A stretch of 64,000 nt of DNA from Desulfopila sp. IMCC35008 (GTDB taxonomy: Bacteria > Desulfobacterota > Desulfobulbia > Desulfobulbales > Desulfocapsaceae). Location: assembly GCF_010646885.2 (NCBI RefSeq), contig NZ_CP050700.1, positions 1,495,501 to 1,559,500 on the forward strand, in the 5' to 3' direction. This document shows positions 27,988-36,696 of this stretch, piece by piece (the stretch's first letter is position 1; each line of letters opens with the position of its first letter). The translations under genes and the position numbers were made by a program. The notes under the pieces were generated by a model, which had not been told where the DNA came from, did no database searches, and saw nothing but the letters and a program-made list of their open reading frames with translations.

Positions 27988-28278
27988 CTATTTCAGTAAG
28001 AAATATCCAACATCTATATGGCCTTCCGATGTCAAGAGATAATATTCACCATTGAAGCGAAAAAAGGTCACAATTAACCGATTAACCAACGAAGTATCAG
28101 ATCTTTTGACAACGAACTCGTTTGCTCCAACTTTTGTCTTCAATCGTGGGTTTCAGCGCCGTAAGCGTCTGCACCAAACATCTATAGGGATTACCTGATT
28201 TGCCACACTGCTCTTTGACAACCAGGGTGCTGTCTTCAGACAGCCTCAGAATATATTTCGAACCCTTATTCCGGCGCA
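27988..28278 (-). pseudogene. Possible decayed gene, two frames (unrecognised product)
   Basis: On the minus strand, one open stretch reads KYILRLSEDSTLVVKEQC... to a stop near 28094. A second stretch in another frame continues LVNRLIVTFFRFNGEYY... to TAG at 27988-27990. Both have natural composition and abut at a frame change, so I infer a frameshifted remnant of a small protein. No family is recognised; chance cannot be excluded. The remaining region 28279-28533 before the transposase shows no intact gene. Confidence 0.35.
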
Positions 28279-28533
28279 GTCAAAGCTATCGGCTTGTTTC
28301 TAAAAGAAACATCCAGTTAGGGTGTCACTCGGATAAGGGGCAGAGCACGATCGTACGATTGTCAGCGATCTGTATGCTGAAAAGGAAAAGGGGAGGAGTG
28401 CCAATCAAAACCCATGAACTCCATGGTCTTAATCCACTCTTTGGGGGTGATCAACGTCACATACAAGGAATAAAGAGAGCCGGACTGACCGTAAATGGTT
28501 TCAGTTAGACAACAAGCTCCTCCTCCCCAATTC

Positions 28534-29580
28534 TCATGCTACCGCAAAAAATTTATCGATATCAAAAGCCTCCTTGTTCTTGAGCAGATAGTAAATTGCC
28601 CTTCCCAATTTGTGTGTATAAATCCCCAGAGCTTTTCCTTTGTTGTACTTTCTGGTGAGTTTTGAGACATAATATTTTGCCTGCTGTGAATCCCTGAGCA
28701 TGAGGATTGCTGCCTCTTTAATGGCCCACTTGAGATGGTGATTACCGATTTTCTTGTTTGAATTTCCTGCCCATTTGCCGTCTGATACTTTGGTCGGTCT
28801 TATGAGTCTGGCATAGGAGGAAAAGTCCTGGACTCTTGGGAAGCGCTTTATGTCGTGGACTTCGTAAAGGATCACCAGGGCAAGTATCTGGCCGACCCCA
28901 GGAATTGAACGGAGCAGATAAAGGGAATGATAATCGTGCTGTCTTGCTGTTTTTTCAAGATGCCACTCAAGTTTACGCATCACCCCGTTGAGTGCCTGGA
29001 TCATCTCAAGATTGACCTCAACGCTTTTGCGCACAGCAGGGTCGTCGAACCGCTCAGCGACACCGTCATGATTGAACTTACGGGTCAACTTTTTCTTCAT
29101 CTGGGGAAGATTATACTGAGTGTTGGTGTTTTGAATATGAGCAACCAACTCCCCACAACGGCGTGAAATATACATTCTGCGCCTTAAGAGGTCACGGGTT
29201 GATCTCCACTCCTGCGGATAGGGGTAGGCTGTAGGGAAATTGCCGCCTTTTAAAAGTAAAGCAATCTTGTAGGAGTCGATTTTGTCGTTCTTGGTCTTGC
29301 TTCCGTGAATAGCCTTCATATACAAGGCGTGGCCAAGAGTGAAGGGGATGTTGTGTTGGGCACAGAAATCAGCGAGCCAATACCAGCAGAATACACACTC
29401 TACTCCAATGATAATGTCATCTAAAAAGGTCGTGATGAGTGAGAGCAGTTCATCGGGGTCTGTTTTAATGTTCTTGTGAACTTTAACTTCCCCTTTGCTA
29501 TTGATAACGCAGACATACATTTTTCTGGCATGTAGATCGATTCCACAGTAATACTGATGTTGTTTGCTATAAAATTTCAT
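28534..29580 (-). CDS. IS110-family transposase
   Basis: A 348-aa DEDD-type transposase. I choose ATG 29580, preceded by AAAGGAGG; the longer frame from 29628 has no site. The N-terminal RuvC-like domain has CGIDLHARKMYV (first Asp), GVECVFCWYW (Glu) and KNDKIDSYKIALLL (the two Asp). The C-terminal transposase_20 domain contains LRSIPGVGQILALVILYE and HHLKWAIKEAA. IS110 elements move through a seeker/bridge RNA encoded in a non-coding end. The gene is full length. I could not fix the element ends, which lack terminal inverted repeats in this family. Confidence 0.93.
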   Translation of the reverse strand: MKFYSKQHQYYCGIDLHARKMYVCVINSKGEVKVHKNIKTDPDELLSLITTFLDDIIIGVECVFCWYWLADFCAQHNIPFTLGHALYMKAIHGSKTKNDKIDSYKIALLLKGGNFPTAYPYPQEWRSTRDLLRRRMYISRRCGELVAHIQNTNTQYNLPQMKKKLTRKFNHDGVAERFDDPAVRKSVEVNLEMIQALNGVMRKLEWHLEKTARQHDYHSLYLLRSIPGVGQILALVILYEVHDIKRFPRVQDFSSYARLIRPTKVSDGKWAGNSNKKIGNHHLKWAIKEAAILMLRDSQQAKYYVSKLTRKYNKGKALGIYTHKLGRAIYYLLKNKEAFDIDKFFAVA

Positions 29581-29659
29581 GCTATGGCCTCCTTTGGGTG
29601 GTGGGGATGTGGTTGGTGGTACTTCCACAATCTTATCTCACCTGAAGGAAGGCCATAAC
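29581..29659 (-). promoter_or_regulatory. Inverted repeat that could sequester the transposase ribosome site
   Basis: Bases 29645-29659 and 29581-29595 are complementary at 14 of 15 positions (two G-U). In a minus-strand transcript the first arm, GTTATGGCCTTCCTT, would pair with AAAGGAGGCCATAGC, which contains the Shine-Dalgarno site and ends at the ATG. Such hairpins silence transposases on read-through transcripts. Confidence 0.6.
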
Positions 29660-30256
29660 TATTATCAAATGTATCCACTGCACCGGTTGTATCAGCTGGG
29701 ATGACTTCCTCTTGCGGCATGAACAATCTATCGGTTTTTATGCCTATGGCATGTTTCCTCTTTCCAAATATCAGGATGAGAGAAATCTCAGGATATTTTG
29801 TAAAATAGTATCAATGGTCCTTTTCTGGCTCTTCTGGCATGGGAGTATTTCGTACTCAACTCGATTTACTACCTATCATTTTATGCTTTTTAACGGAAGA
29901 TCGATGATCTGGAAGGTTATAGGTGCGGATTGGATACTATTTTTAATTTGAACTCAGTGGCAAAGGAAAGAATTTCAGTGGTTCCGTATACTTTGAAGGC
30001 TGTCGCAGAAAAAGTAAGAAATGGTTGCGGTGGAGTATGATTCAAATCGTGTAACACTAAAGGATTGTTCCCAATCCATAGGGTGGGATAATCATGCTTT
30101 CAGATAGGAAGAAGGGAATGATAGAGTTTAGTTGAAAACTTAAATATATTCTTTACAATCGAAAGGTAAAAACTTAAGGTGCCTAACAGCATGTGAGTAT
30201 GTTTTTCCAGGTCCAAGACCGATTCAAATCTTAAAAAATATTGAGGAGATTAAAGT
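29660..30256. other. Intergenic region; may contain the IS110 upstream end
   Basis: About 600 bases, no convincing gene. An 80-codon plus-strand frame (29712-29951) is aromatic-rich and lacks a ribosome site; not called. The proximal part may hold the non-coding IS end that encodes a bridge RNA, but I cannot delimit it. Confidence 0.4.
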
Positions 30257-30979
30257 ATGAGATCAATGATAATGACGATTTGCTTGATGCTGTGCACAAC
30301 ATCATTTGCAAGTGCTACTGAAAATCCTTTTATTCAATTCAACTCAGATGTTGAGAAAGCCTATGCTGTTTACCGGAAGGCCCTGTTTCAAACAAATAAA
30401 AACGATGCCGTGAAATCTGGTAATGCCAATAATATCTTCATTCAACAATGGCACCAGGTCAGGAAAACCTACGGCAGCAATCCACCCGAGGTTTTCAGTA
30501 GTGATCCAAAATGGGAGTCGACATTGTCAAACATAGAAGGAATTGCTCAAAAGAGTGCCGCTCAAATCCAGAACGGTAACCTTGCTGAAGCACATGAAAT
30601 TTTAGAGGGTATAAGAGATGAGTTGACCGATTTGAGGAAACGAAATTCTGTTATTGTCTTCAGTGACCATGTCAATAATTATCATGAAGTGATGGAAAGG
30701 TTACTGGTTGGCGGCTATACGCCTGATAAGATCAATGAGGGTGCTCTTCGTGAAATCCGTGGTCAACTGGCTGTATTGGATTACCTGGGAGATGCCATAA
30801 AAGAAAATGCTCCTGCCAGATATAAAGAAGACCAGCAGTATCAAAAGTTGGAAAAAGGGTTGTTGGGTTCCCTGAAGGCATTGGATAAGGCTCTTGAGAG
30901 TGGAGATCCTGCAACAATCAGTAAATCTGTAAAAATGCTGAAGCCTGCTTACGCCAAATTGTTTGTCAATTTCGGTTAA
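30257..30979 (+). CDS. Secreted helical protein of unknown function
   Basis: A 240-aa protein with a clear signal peptide (IMTICLMLCTTSFASA, cleavage near residue 21). The mature part is charged and predicted mostly alpha-helical, with repeated spacing of hydrophobics (IAQKSAAQIQNGNLAEAHEI, ALREIRGQLAVLDYLGDAI), reminiscent of cytochrome c'-like or metal-binding four-helix bundles. It has no CxxCH motif and no cysteine in the mature chain. The ribosome site GAGGAG lies 8 bases before ATG. It stands alone; I do not recognise a family. Confidence 0.8.
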   Translation: MRSMIMTICLMLCTTSFASATENPFIQFNSDVEKAYAVYRKALFQTNKNDAVKSGNANNIFIQQWHQVRKTYGSNPPEVFSSDPKWESTLSNIEGIAQKSAAQIQNGNLAEAHEILEGIRDELTDLRKRNSVIVFSDHVNNYHEVMERLLVGGYTPDKINEGALREIRGQLAVLDYLGDAIKENAPARYKEDQQYQKLEKGLLGSLKALDKALESGDPATISKSVKMLKPAYAKLFVNFG

Positions 30980-31172
30980 TCCGCGAAATCGAAAACAGGG
31001 AGCAGGAACGCGAGAAACCTTCCTAAGCCATATTTCTCATCCGTTCAGGGCGGTGCCGGATTCAAGGTTTCTGGCAGCAGAAGCTGGCAGGCTAATATCT
31101 ACTGCTAAAGCACTGCCGGAGACCGTGCTGCATGAGAAATTCGGGCTGATCCCTGTTCGTTATTCAGTGCCA
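30980..31172. other. Interleaved inverted repeats in the spacer
   Basis: Two 9-base inverted repeats cross each other: AGAAACCTT (31013) with AAGGTTTCT (31064), and ATTTCTCAT (31032) with ATGAGAAAT (31132). The order 1-2-1'-2' would give a pseudoknot if transcribed. No gene seen. Confidence 0.4.
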
Positions 31173-31311
31173 GGAGGCTGTCCGACAATAGGAATTTTCG
31201 TTCAGATCAAGGCAAATGGGAAAAATTACCGCAGGCATATAGCTAATATTCTGAGGATAATTTTTCGCGTTTAACGAAGAGATGGGCAAAAAAATTTCTC
31301 CGACACGCTCC
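31173..31311 (-). repeat. Dispersed palindromic element, family B copy 1 (MITE-like, inverted orientation)
   Basis: 139 bases, related on the reverse strand to 34211-34353 and 51424-51566. The ends are GGAGGCTGTCCGACAA and TTCTCCGACACGCTCC, imperfect terminal inverted repeats. Internally it shares the ATCTCTTCGTTA block and a GATCTGA/GATCAAGGCAA block with the other copies. It is the most diverged full copy and lies near the end of the Pat-like gene. Confidence 0.75.
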
Positions 31312-31405
31312 TGGATGTCACTAACCCGGTTATAAAACATAACATAATACTGGAGCGACATGGCGGGGGCGGGTCTTTGGCGCTTGATTTTGTAAAGCCA
31401 GCTGC

Positions 31406-34096
31406 TCACCTGAGTTCCAATACCATCTCTACCATGTCTTCTCCCTCACCAGCAGGTAGTCGCTTAAAATGATACTTTTGTCCGAATTTTATCATTCGTG
31501 AGTTGTCCTTCATAATCTCCATCCAAAGCGTTTTTATCCCTACTTCCCTGGCCACCGCAAGACAATAATCCATGAGAATGCTGCCAATACCAAGTCTTTG
31601 CCACTGGTCGGCCACTACAAATGAAAGCTCTGCACTGTCAAGATCCGCAAACCTGTTCAATCGGACATCACCAATAATGTCGTTCTTATTCTTTGATAAA
31701 GCGGCGAGAAAAGCGAGGTCTCGATCATAGTCAACCTGGCAGAATCTGGCCAGGTTGACATGGGGCATGTTGAACCGGCGTTGGCCGAAACGGTAATAAG
31801 CGGATTCTGCAGACAGAGCTTCAAAAAAACTGCGTAACAGAGGCTCGTCTTCTCCGCGAATTGGGCGAACGAAGATTTCTGTTCCATCCTTTAGTAAGAA
31901 ATATTTTTCATATTTGAAAGGGTATGGTGGGATTGAAAGATGCAAAGGGCAAAGGTCGCCTTTTGCCCATCGGTATTCTCTCGGTAATTTATTGTCGAGA
32001 TGAATTGCCACATCACGGACTACGCATCCACTTTCCGGCAACAGGATAGGGTTAATATCAATTTCACCGATCTGGGGCAGAGCTATAAGTAATTGGGAAA
32101 AGCGTACAAGTATTTCTTCCAGATACCCTAAAGCTTCTTGGTGAGAAGGTATCTTTCTGAGGTAATGATAAATTTTTGTTTCTTCCATCATCCGTCTGGC
32201 GAGGGTCTGGTTGAGAGGGGGGAGCCCAATCGAGAAATCCTTCTCCGCTTGCAGGTACTCTCCCCCCAAACCGAACAGGATCACTGTCCCAAAGCTCAAG
32301 CTTTTTTTGGCACCGATAGCAAGTTCATATCCACTCATGGTGACCATCGGCTGAATGGTGACCCTAGCCTCAGGATCTTTGAGGGAATTAACCAGATCAT
32401 GTTGAACGGCGAAGTGCTCCCGTACCTGTTGCTCATCTTTCAGGTCTACAGCTATCCATGATTTATGGCGTTTGCTGCGGTCCATTCCTGAATCGATTTT
32501 CATCACCACCGGATAGCCAATTCGCCGGGATGCCTGAACAGCCTGTTCTGCACTATTGACTCTGACAGTTTCAAGTACCGGGATGCCATACGCTCTAAGG
32601 AGTTCACCGGCCTCATCAGCATGGAAAGCAAATCGTTTCTGCGCGAGGCAGTCTCTAATGATTTTTTCCGCATTTTCAAAATCCGGAGAGAAATCATTGA
32701 GTATCATTTCAGGGGTTTCCTGCAAAAGTTGGAGGTTGTAATCATATCGGTACATATACATGAAGCTTTTAACAGCCTGTTCGGGGGTGTAGAAGGTAGG
32801 AATACCTCTTCTGTTAAGAAAATCTATTGCCTTCATAGCAGTCTTCTCACCACCCCATGTAGTAAACAAGGGAGTATGAGGATGGTGTTTGGTCGCGGTA
32901 ACAATTGCCTCAGCAATCTTCTTCAAGTCGATACCGGGGAAGGGAATACAGATCACCAGGACACCATCAACCTCAGGATCCTGTAAACAGTTTGAAATGG
33001 CAAGGTGGTAGTCAGCAGATGATGAATCTGTGAGGAGATAAAGCGGGTTGTGCAACTCCAGTTTTAGTGGCAAATTCTCAGTGATACGATCCAGGGTTTT
33101 TTTGCTCGGGGATGCCAACGAGCCCCCCATCCCTTCCAATACATCGATGGCCATCTCCGAGGGAGGGGTGGAATTTGTTATGATGAGTAGTCGTGTCCCT
33201 TTCGGGCGATTCTGCTTAGCAATGGTCTCGGCCATATCCAGAAGATCGGCCATATTGTTGACTCTGAGGCTACCGGCTCTTTTGAACATAGCCTCATAAA
33301 TGAGATCTTCCTCGGCAAGAGAACCGCAATCGGTGCGTGCCAGCAGGGAGAAATCCTCGGATTTACCGGACTTGACAGCGACAATCGGTTTGGTCCGTGC
33401 AAAATTCCGGATCGCGGTCATGAATCTTCGGCCATTGTTGATAGTCTGAACATGAAGAAAAATAGCCCTGGTACTGCTATCTCTGCCTAGAAAATCAATC
33501 ATATCGGCGAGATTCACATCAAGTTTTGAGCCAAGCGAGATAAAATAACTGAATCCAACATTCTTACTTATTGCATGTTCCAGAAATGACGAAGAAAAGA
33601 GACCGCTTTCTGAAATAAAGGCGATATTGCCTTTTGATGGCATCTCCGGATACAGGCTGGCGTTGAGATTGGTAGCGGGCCTGAGAAAGCCAAGAGAGTT
33701 TGGCCCCAATACCCTGCATCCGTGCTTTGACGCCAGTCTCCTGATTTGGTCAGAAATGAGATAGGCATGCTTGACACGGTATCTGTAATCAGGGGCTAAT
33801 ATTGCGACTCCTTTCACACCTTTCTCGCCGCAATCTTTGAGAACTGATGGCAGGTTTTCAGGTTCCGTTGCCACCATGGCCAGCTCGATTGGCTGGGGGA
33901 TATCCTTGACGGATTTATATGCTTCGACCCCCTGGATACCGTTCATATCTGGGTGAATTGGATGAACAATACCTTTGAATCCTTTGCCGATCAGGTTCCT
34001 GAAGATATGATATCCTAAGGACTTATTGTCCTCACTTGCGCCAATAACGGCTATTCTCTGCGGATTGAAGAGTATGTCAAGATTCTTGATCGACAT
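31406..34096 (-). CDS. Pat-like acyl-CoA synthetase (NDP-forming)/GNAT protein acetyltransferase
   Basis: An 896-aa fusion. Residues about 1-460 are the CoA-binding and ligase domains (IAVIGASEDNKSLGYHIFRN, GPNSLGFLRPATNLNASL), about 480-700 the ATP-grasp domain (YPVVMKIDSGMDRSKR, IGEIDINPILL), and the C-terminal 160 residues a GNAT domain (VRPIRGEDEPLLRSFFEAL, QWQRLGIGSILMDYCLAVAR). In the NDP-forming ligase the catalytic His lies in an HTGALA-like loop; here the aligned loop is TDCGSLAEED without His. That loss is known from Pat/YfiQ lysine acetyltransferases, which acetylate acetyl-CoA synthetase and other proteins. I therefore favour a regulatory acetyltransferase over an energy-conserving synthetase. 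It is monocistronic. Confidence 0.92.
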   Translation of the reverse strand: MSIKNLDILFNPQRIAVIGASEDNKSLGYHIFRNLIGKGFKGIVHPIHPDMNGIQGVEAYKSVKDIPQPIELAMVATEPENLPSVLKDCGEKGVKGVAILAPDYRYRVKHAYLISDQIRRLASKHGCRVLGPNSLGFLRPATNLNASLYPEMPSKGNIAFISESGLFSSSFLEHAISKNVGFSYFISLGSKLDVNLADMIDFLGRDSSTRAIFLHVQTINNGRRFMTAIRNFARTKPIVAVKSGKSEDFSLLARTDCGSLAEEDLIYEAMFKRAGSLRVNNMADLLDMAETIAKQNRPKGTRLLIITNSTPPSEMAIDVLEGMGGSLASPSKKTLDRITENLPLKLELHNPLYLLTDSSSADYHLAISNCLQDPEVDGVLVICIPFPGIDLKKIAEAIVTATKHHPHTPLFTTWGGEKTAMKAIDFLNRRGIPTFYTPEQAVKSFMYMYRYDYNLQLLQETPEMILNDFSPDFENAEKIIRDCLAQKRFAFHADEAGELLRAYGIPVLETVRVNSAEQAVQASRRIGYPVVMKIDSGMDRSKRHKSWIAVDLKDEQQVREHFAVQHDLVNSLKDPEARVTIQPMVTMSGYELAIGAKKSLSFGTVILFGLGGEYLQAEKDFSIGLPPLNQTLARRMMEETKIYHYLRKIPSHQEALGYLEEILVRFSQLLIALPQIGEIDINPILLPESGCVVRDVAIHLDNKLPREYRWAKGDLCPLHLSIPPYPFKYEKYFLLKDGTEIFVRPIRGEDEPLLRSFFEALSAESAYYRFGQRRFNMPHVNLARFCQVDYDRDLAFLAALSKNKNDIIGDVRLNRFADLDSAELSFVVADQWQRLGIGSILMDYCLAVAREVGIKTLWMEIMKDNSRMIKFGQKYHFKRLPAGEGEDMVEMVLELR

Positions 34097-34210
34097 ATGC
34101 CATTTCCTGCCAGAAGGGAGAAACGCATAACTCAGGGCGATAAGAAGTCACTGTTGAAACCGAAACTATAATAATCCCACCGAATGGAGCGGGATTCTTT
34201 TCTGTTCCTG
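34097..34210. other. Short spacer upstream of the Pat-like gene
   Basis: 114 bases on the promoter side of the minus-strand Pat-like gene, ending where palindromic element B copy 2 begins. No gene seen. Confidence 0.4.
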
Positions 34211-34353
34211 GGAGCGTGTCGGAGAAAACTCTTTTGACTCATCTCTTCGTTATTTACAGAAAACTTATGCAGGCAATATCAGTTATATGGCTGTGCTGCA
34301 TTTTCTGTAATTGCCTCGAGCTGAGCCAAAATGGCAATTCTCCCACACACTCC
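34211..34353 (+). repeat. Dispersed palindromic element, family B copy 2 (MITE-like)
   Basis: 143 bases, about 85 percent identical by eye to 51424-51566. Terminal inverted repeats: GGAGCGTGTCGGAGAA at 34211-34226 and TTCTCCCACACACTCC at 34338-34353. The interior holds ATATCAGTTATATGGCTGTG and GAGCCAAAATGGCAATTCTC shared with copy 3. Non-coding. Confidence 0.85.
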
Positions 34354-34618
34354 TGACAAAGGGTAACAAACTAGAAGATCGTTTCTGAAGAACTCACTCA
34401 AAGTTTACCTTAGATGCGAGGTAAAGACAAATTATGGGAAATCGTTTCATCACTTCTCATGCATACAGAAACGGAAATTGAAAATTTTCGGAAGATAGTA
34501 AGATTGTCAGTAGTGAAGACACCTCTTTAATTATACACATTAATTGAATGCTTCTACTGTTCATTTCGAACGAATACCTGTCCTTGATAGTGTCTCAACT
34601 TCCCTTATCTTATGATAC
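34354..34618. other. Spacer, no gene seen
   Basis: 265 bases between palindromic element B copy 2 and the hairpin beyond the cytochrome gene. AT-rich; nothing recognised. Confidence 0.4.
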
Positions 34619-34652
34619 CTGGCAAACACCTGAATTAACGGGTGTTTGCCAG
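34619..34652 (-). terminator. Hairpin downstream of the 12-heme cytochrome gene
   Basis: A 12-bp perfect stem CTGGCAAACACC/GGTGTTTGCCAG with a 10-base loop, starting 22 bases beyond the cytochrome stop codon. No T-run follows on either strand, so its terminator function is probable rather than certain. Confidence 0.6.
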
Positions 34653-34674
34653 AATGATGAACCGTTATGACGTA

Positions 34675-36696
34675 TCAGGTAAAAGTATGACAGCTGCTAC
34701 AAGTCAGTCCTTTTTCGAAGTGTTTTTTATGTCCTTCATCATATCGCCAAGATTTATTTTCATGGCAACTGCTACACAGTGTGTTTTGAGGTTTGACAAA
34801 TCCTGTTGGTTCCGAGGTATGACAGCTCGTACATGAAATACTTAATTGTCGATGCTTCTGATGCATGTTTTCCCATTGAAGACTCTTTTGTGAATGACAC
34901 AAAGTGCATGATTTAACAGTTTCCGGTGTCTGGTGATAACCGAGTTCATCAAAAGGAAGTATGCCATAACCATCCGGAGTATTCCCGGTGCCATTATGAC
35001 ATTCTGTACAGGATGGGGCTTTATCCTTGGAATCAACTCCGTGGGTAATCAACATTTCGGCATCTGCTTCAACTAAAGAATAATTTCCTGTCATACCTTG
35101 CTCTTCCATACCTTTTTGCACAGCAAGATCGAAGTCCCCTGTCATGAACATCCACATGATGGATGGAGGGACGATTTCACCACTTTCATGTAAAGGCATT
35201 ATGCTGAAATGACGCTTAATTGGAACAATTGAAGAGTTTCCGTCAAAGGGGGAGCCATGAGCCTTGGCCATGGCAAGGAAACCTCTCTCATCCAGTGTTA
35301 TTTTCTCTCCGATATTATATACATAGGATGTCCCGTCAAACCATACATATTCGGGCTTTTGGTTAGCTGCTTTGATCTCTTCACCGACAAAACCACCTTG
35401 CCCCGAACAAAACGCAGGGTTCCAGACGGGAATTCTCCAGTCTCTTGAGAGTTCTGTCGCACCACCTTTTGCATATTCACGAATATGGCAGACCTGGCAA
35501 CTTACCTGTCCTTCTGCATGCCTGTTGAGGGTCGCATTTTGGTGTGGACTTTTGGTATGACACTCCTGACAACTCGTCGTGGAAGTCTCGGTTTGCCTGA
35601 GATCAATACCTCGGCCGGCAATCTTATGTTTTTGATCTGCATGACAATTTACACATGATAAATTTGCCCCATCTTTTGACAAATGAAAATCTTCATCAAT
35701 ACCTGGGTCTGCGGAACTGAGTCCCATGTCTCCGCGTTTGGTCCAGTCACCACCCCCTGCTTTTGCGTGACAGCGCAAGCAGGATTTTGAAGTTGGCACA
35801 TGCACTGTTCTTGCTACATTTACCATATCTGTACCGGCAGGCATTTTATCGTAGTCAGGTATCGTAAGATAGTTGCCTAATTCATCCACCTTGCCGAAAA
35901 CGTAGGTTTTTGTTTCACCATAAATATTTGTTACTGTCTCAGTGTTGTTCGAGTCTGGGACAAATTTTCTTTGATAAGTGTCACTGTGGCACATTAGACA
36001 ATCAACGTCTTTGGCCTCAGGAGGGTGAGGGGCGTTTCCATCAGCACGTACATGGCAGGAATAGCACGCACCTTTTGAAGATACTGCATAGGTACAGAAT
36101 GAATTAATGCCACCGACAGCTTTCCCTAATTCTTCGCCATTCGTATTAGTGAGGTTCGGTGTTGGTCCAGACCATTTCATGTGTAAGCTGTCGAGCATTT
36201 CAGCTGCTTCTTCCTGGTGACAGGTAATACAGGTGAGAGGGCCGTTGTATTCAACTATAGTATTGTGGGCGGGTATTGGACCTTCGACCCATCCACCATC
36301 TGATGGTGGATCTGGTTGCGGGTCATCTGCAACTGGGTCAATTACAGAGAAAGTTGCAGTTGCCGCAAGGGCAGCTTTTCGATCGCTTAGCATGCAGGTA
36401 AAGACCCATTCCCCGGCTTCAACATCAGTTGGTATAAAATAGCTGAAATTAGCAATAACTCCAGTGATCGCCATTTCGGTCTCATTCAGGATAACATCGT
36501 TTTGCGCGTTCCTGATTTCAACGGTTGCCGATTGAAGTCTTCTTTTCCAGTCTCCGACCCCAACACATTGAAAATTTACTTGTTCACCAATGAGTACTTG
36601 TTCAATGTCTGTTGACATCTCGATACTCCGATCAGCTGCTAAGCTAGATGTGCTTAGAGCTATCGCAATAACTGCTGAAATTACATACAATTTCAT
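34675..36696 (-). CDS. Dodecaheme cytochrome c with N-terminal Ig-like domain
   Basis: A 673-aa secreted electron-transfer protein. After a signal peptide (IAIALSTSSLAA) comes a beta-rich, Ig-like domain (about 23-122, with TDIEQVLIGEQVNFQCVGVG and AGEWVFTCMLSD), a Pro/Asp linker, then twelve CxxCH heme sites: CITCH, CYSCH, CLMCH, CLRCH, CVNCH, CQECH, CQVCH, CTECH, CTLCH, CTSCH, CSSCH, CSSCH. The last four are tightly spaced like a small NrfH/c7-type module. The ribosome site ACGGAGG precedes ATG. No membrane anchor is seen, so it is periplasmic or exported. No oxidoreductase partner lies next to it. Its role (extracellular electron transfer, or tetrathionate/nitrite-type reduction) cannot be decided here. 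Confidence 0.92.
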   Translation of the reverse strand: MKLYVISAVIAIALSTSSLAADRSIEMSTDIEQVLIGEQVNFQCVGVGDWKRRLQSATVEIRNAQNDVILNETEMAITGVIANFSYFIPTDVEAGEWVFTCMLSDRKAALAATATFSVIDPVADDPQPDPPSDGGWVEGPIPAHNTIVEYNGPLTCITCHQEEAAEMLDSLHMKWSGPTPNLTNTNGEELGKAVGGINSFCTYAVSSKGACYSCHVRADGNAPHPPEAKDVDCLMCHSDTYQRKFVPDSNNTETVTNIYGETKTYVFGKVDELGNYLTIPDYDKMPAGTDMVNVARTVHVPTSKSCLRCHAKAGGGDWTKRGDMGLSSADPGIDEDFHLSKDGANLSCVNCHADQKHKIAGRGIDLRQTETSTTSCQECHTKSPHQNATLNRHAEGQVSCQVCHIREYAKGGATELSRDWRIPVWNPAFCSGQGGFVGEEIKAANQKPEYVWFDGTSYVYNIGEKITLDERGFLAMAKAHGSPFDGNSSIVPIKRHFSIMPLHESGEIVPPSIMWMFMTGDFDLAVQKGMEEQGMTGNYSLVEADAEMLITHGVDSKDKAPSCTECHNGTGNTPDGYGILPFDELGYHQTPETVKSCTLCHSQKSLQWENMHQKHRQLSISCTSCHTSEPTGFVKPQNTLCSSCHENKSWRYDEGHKKHFEKGLTCSSCHTFT

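Noticed and set aside
30963..31274. 103-codon plus-strand frame after the secreted protein
   Set aside because: It runs through inverted repeats and a MITE-like element; composition and lack of a ribosome site argue against a gene.
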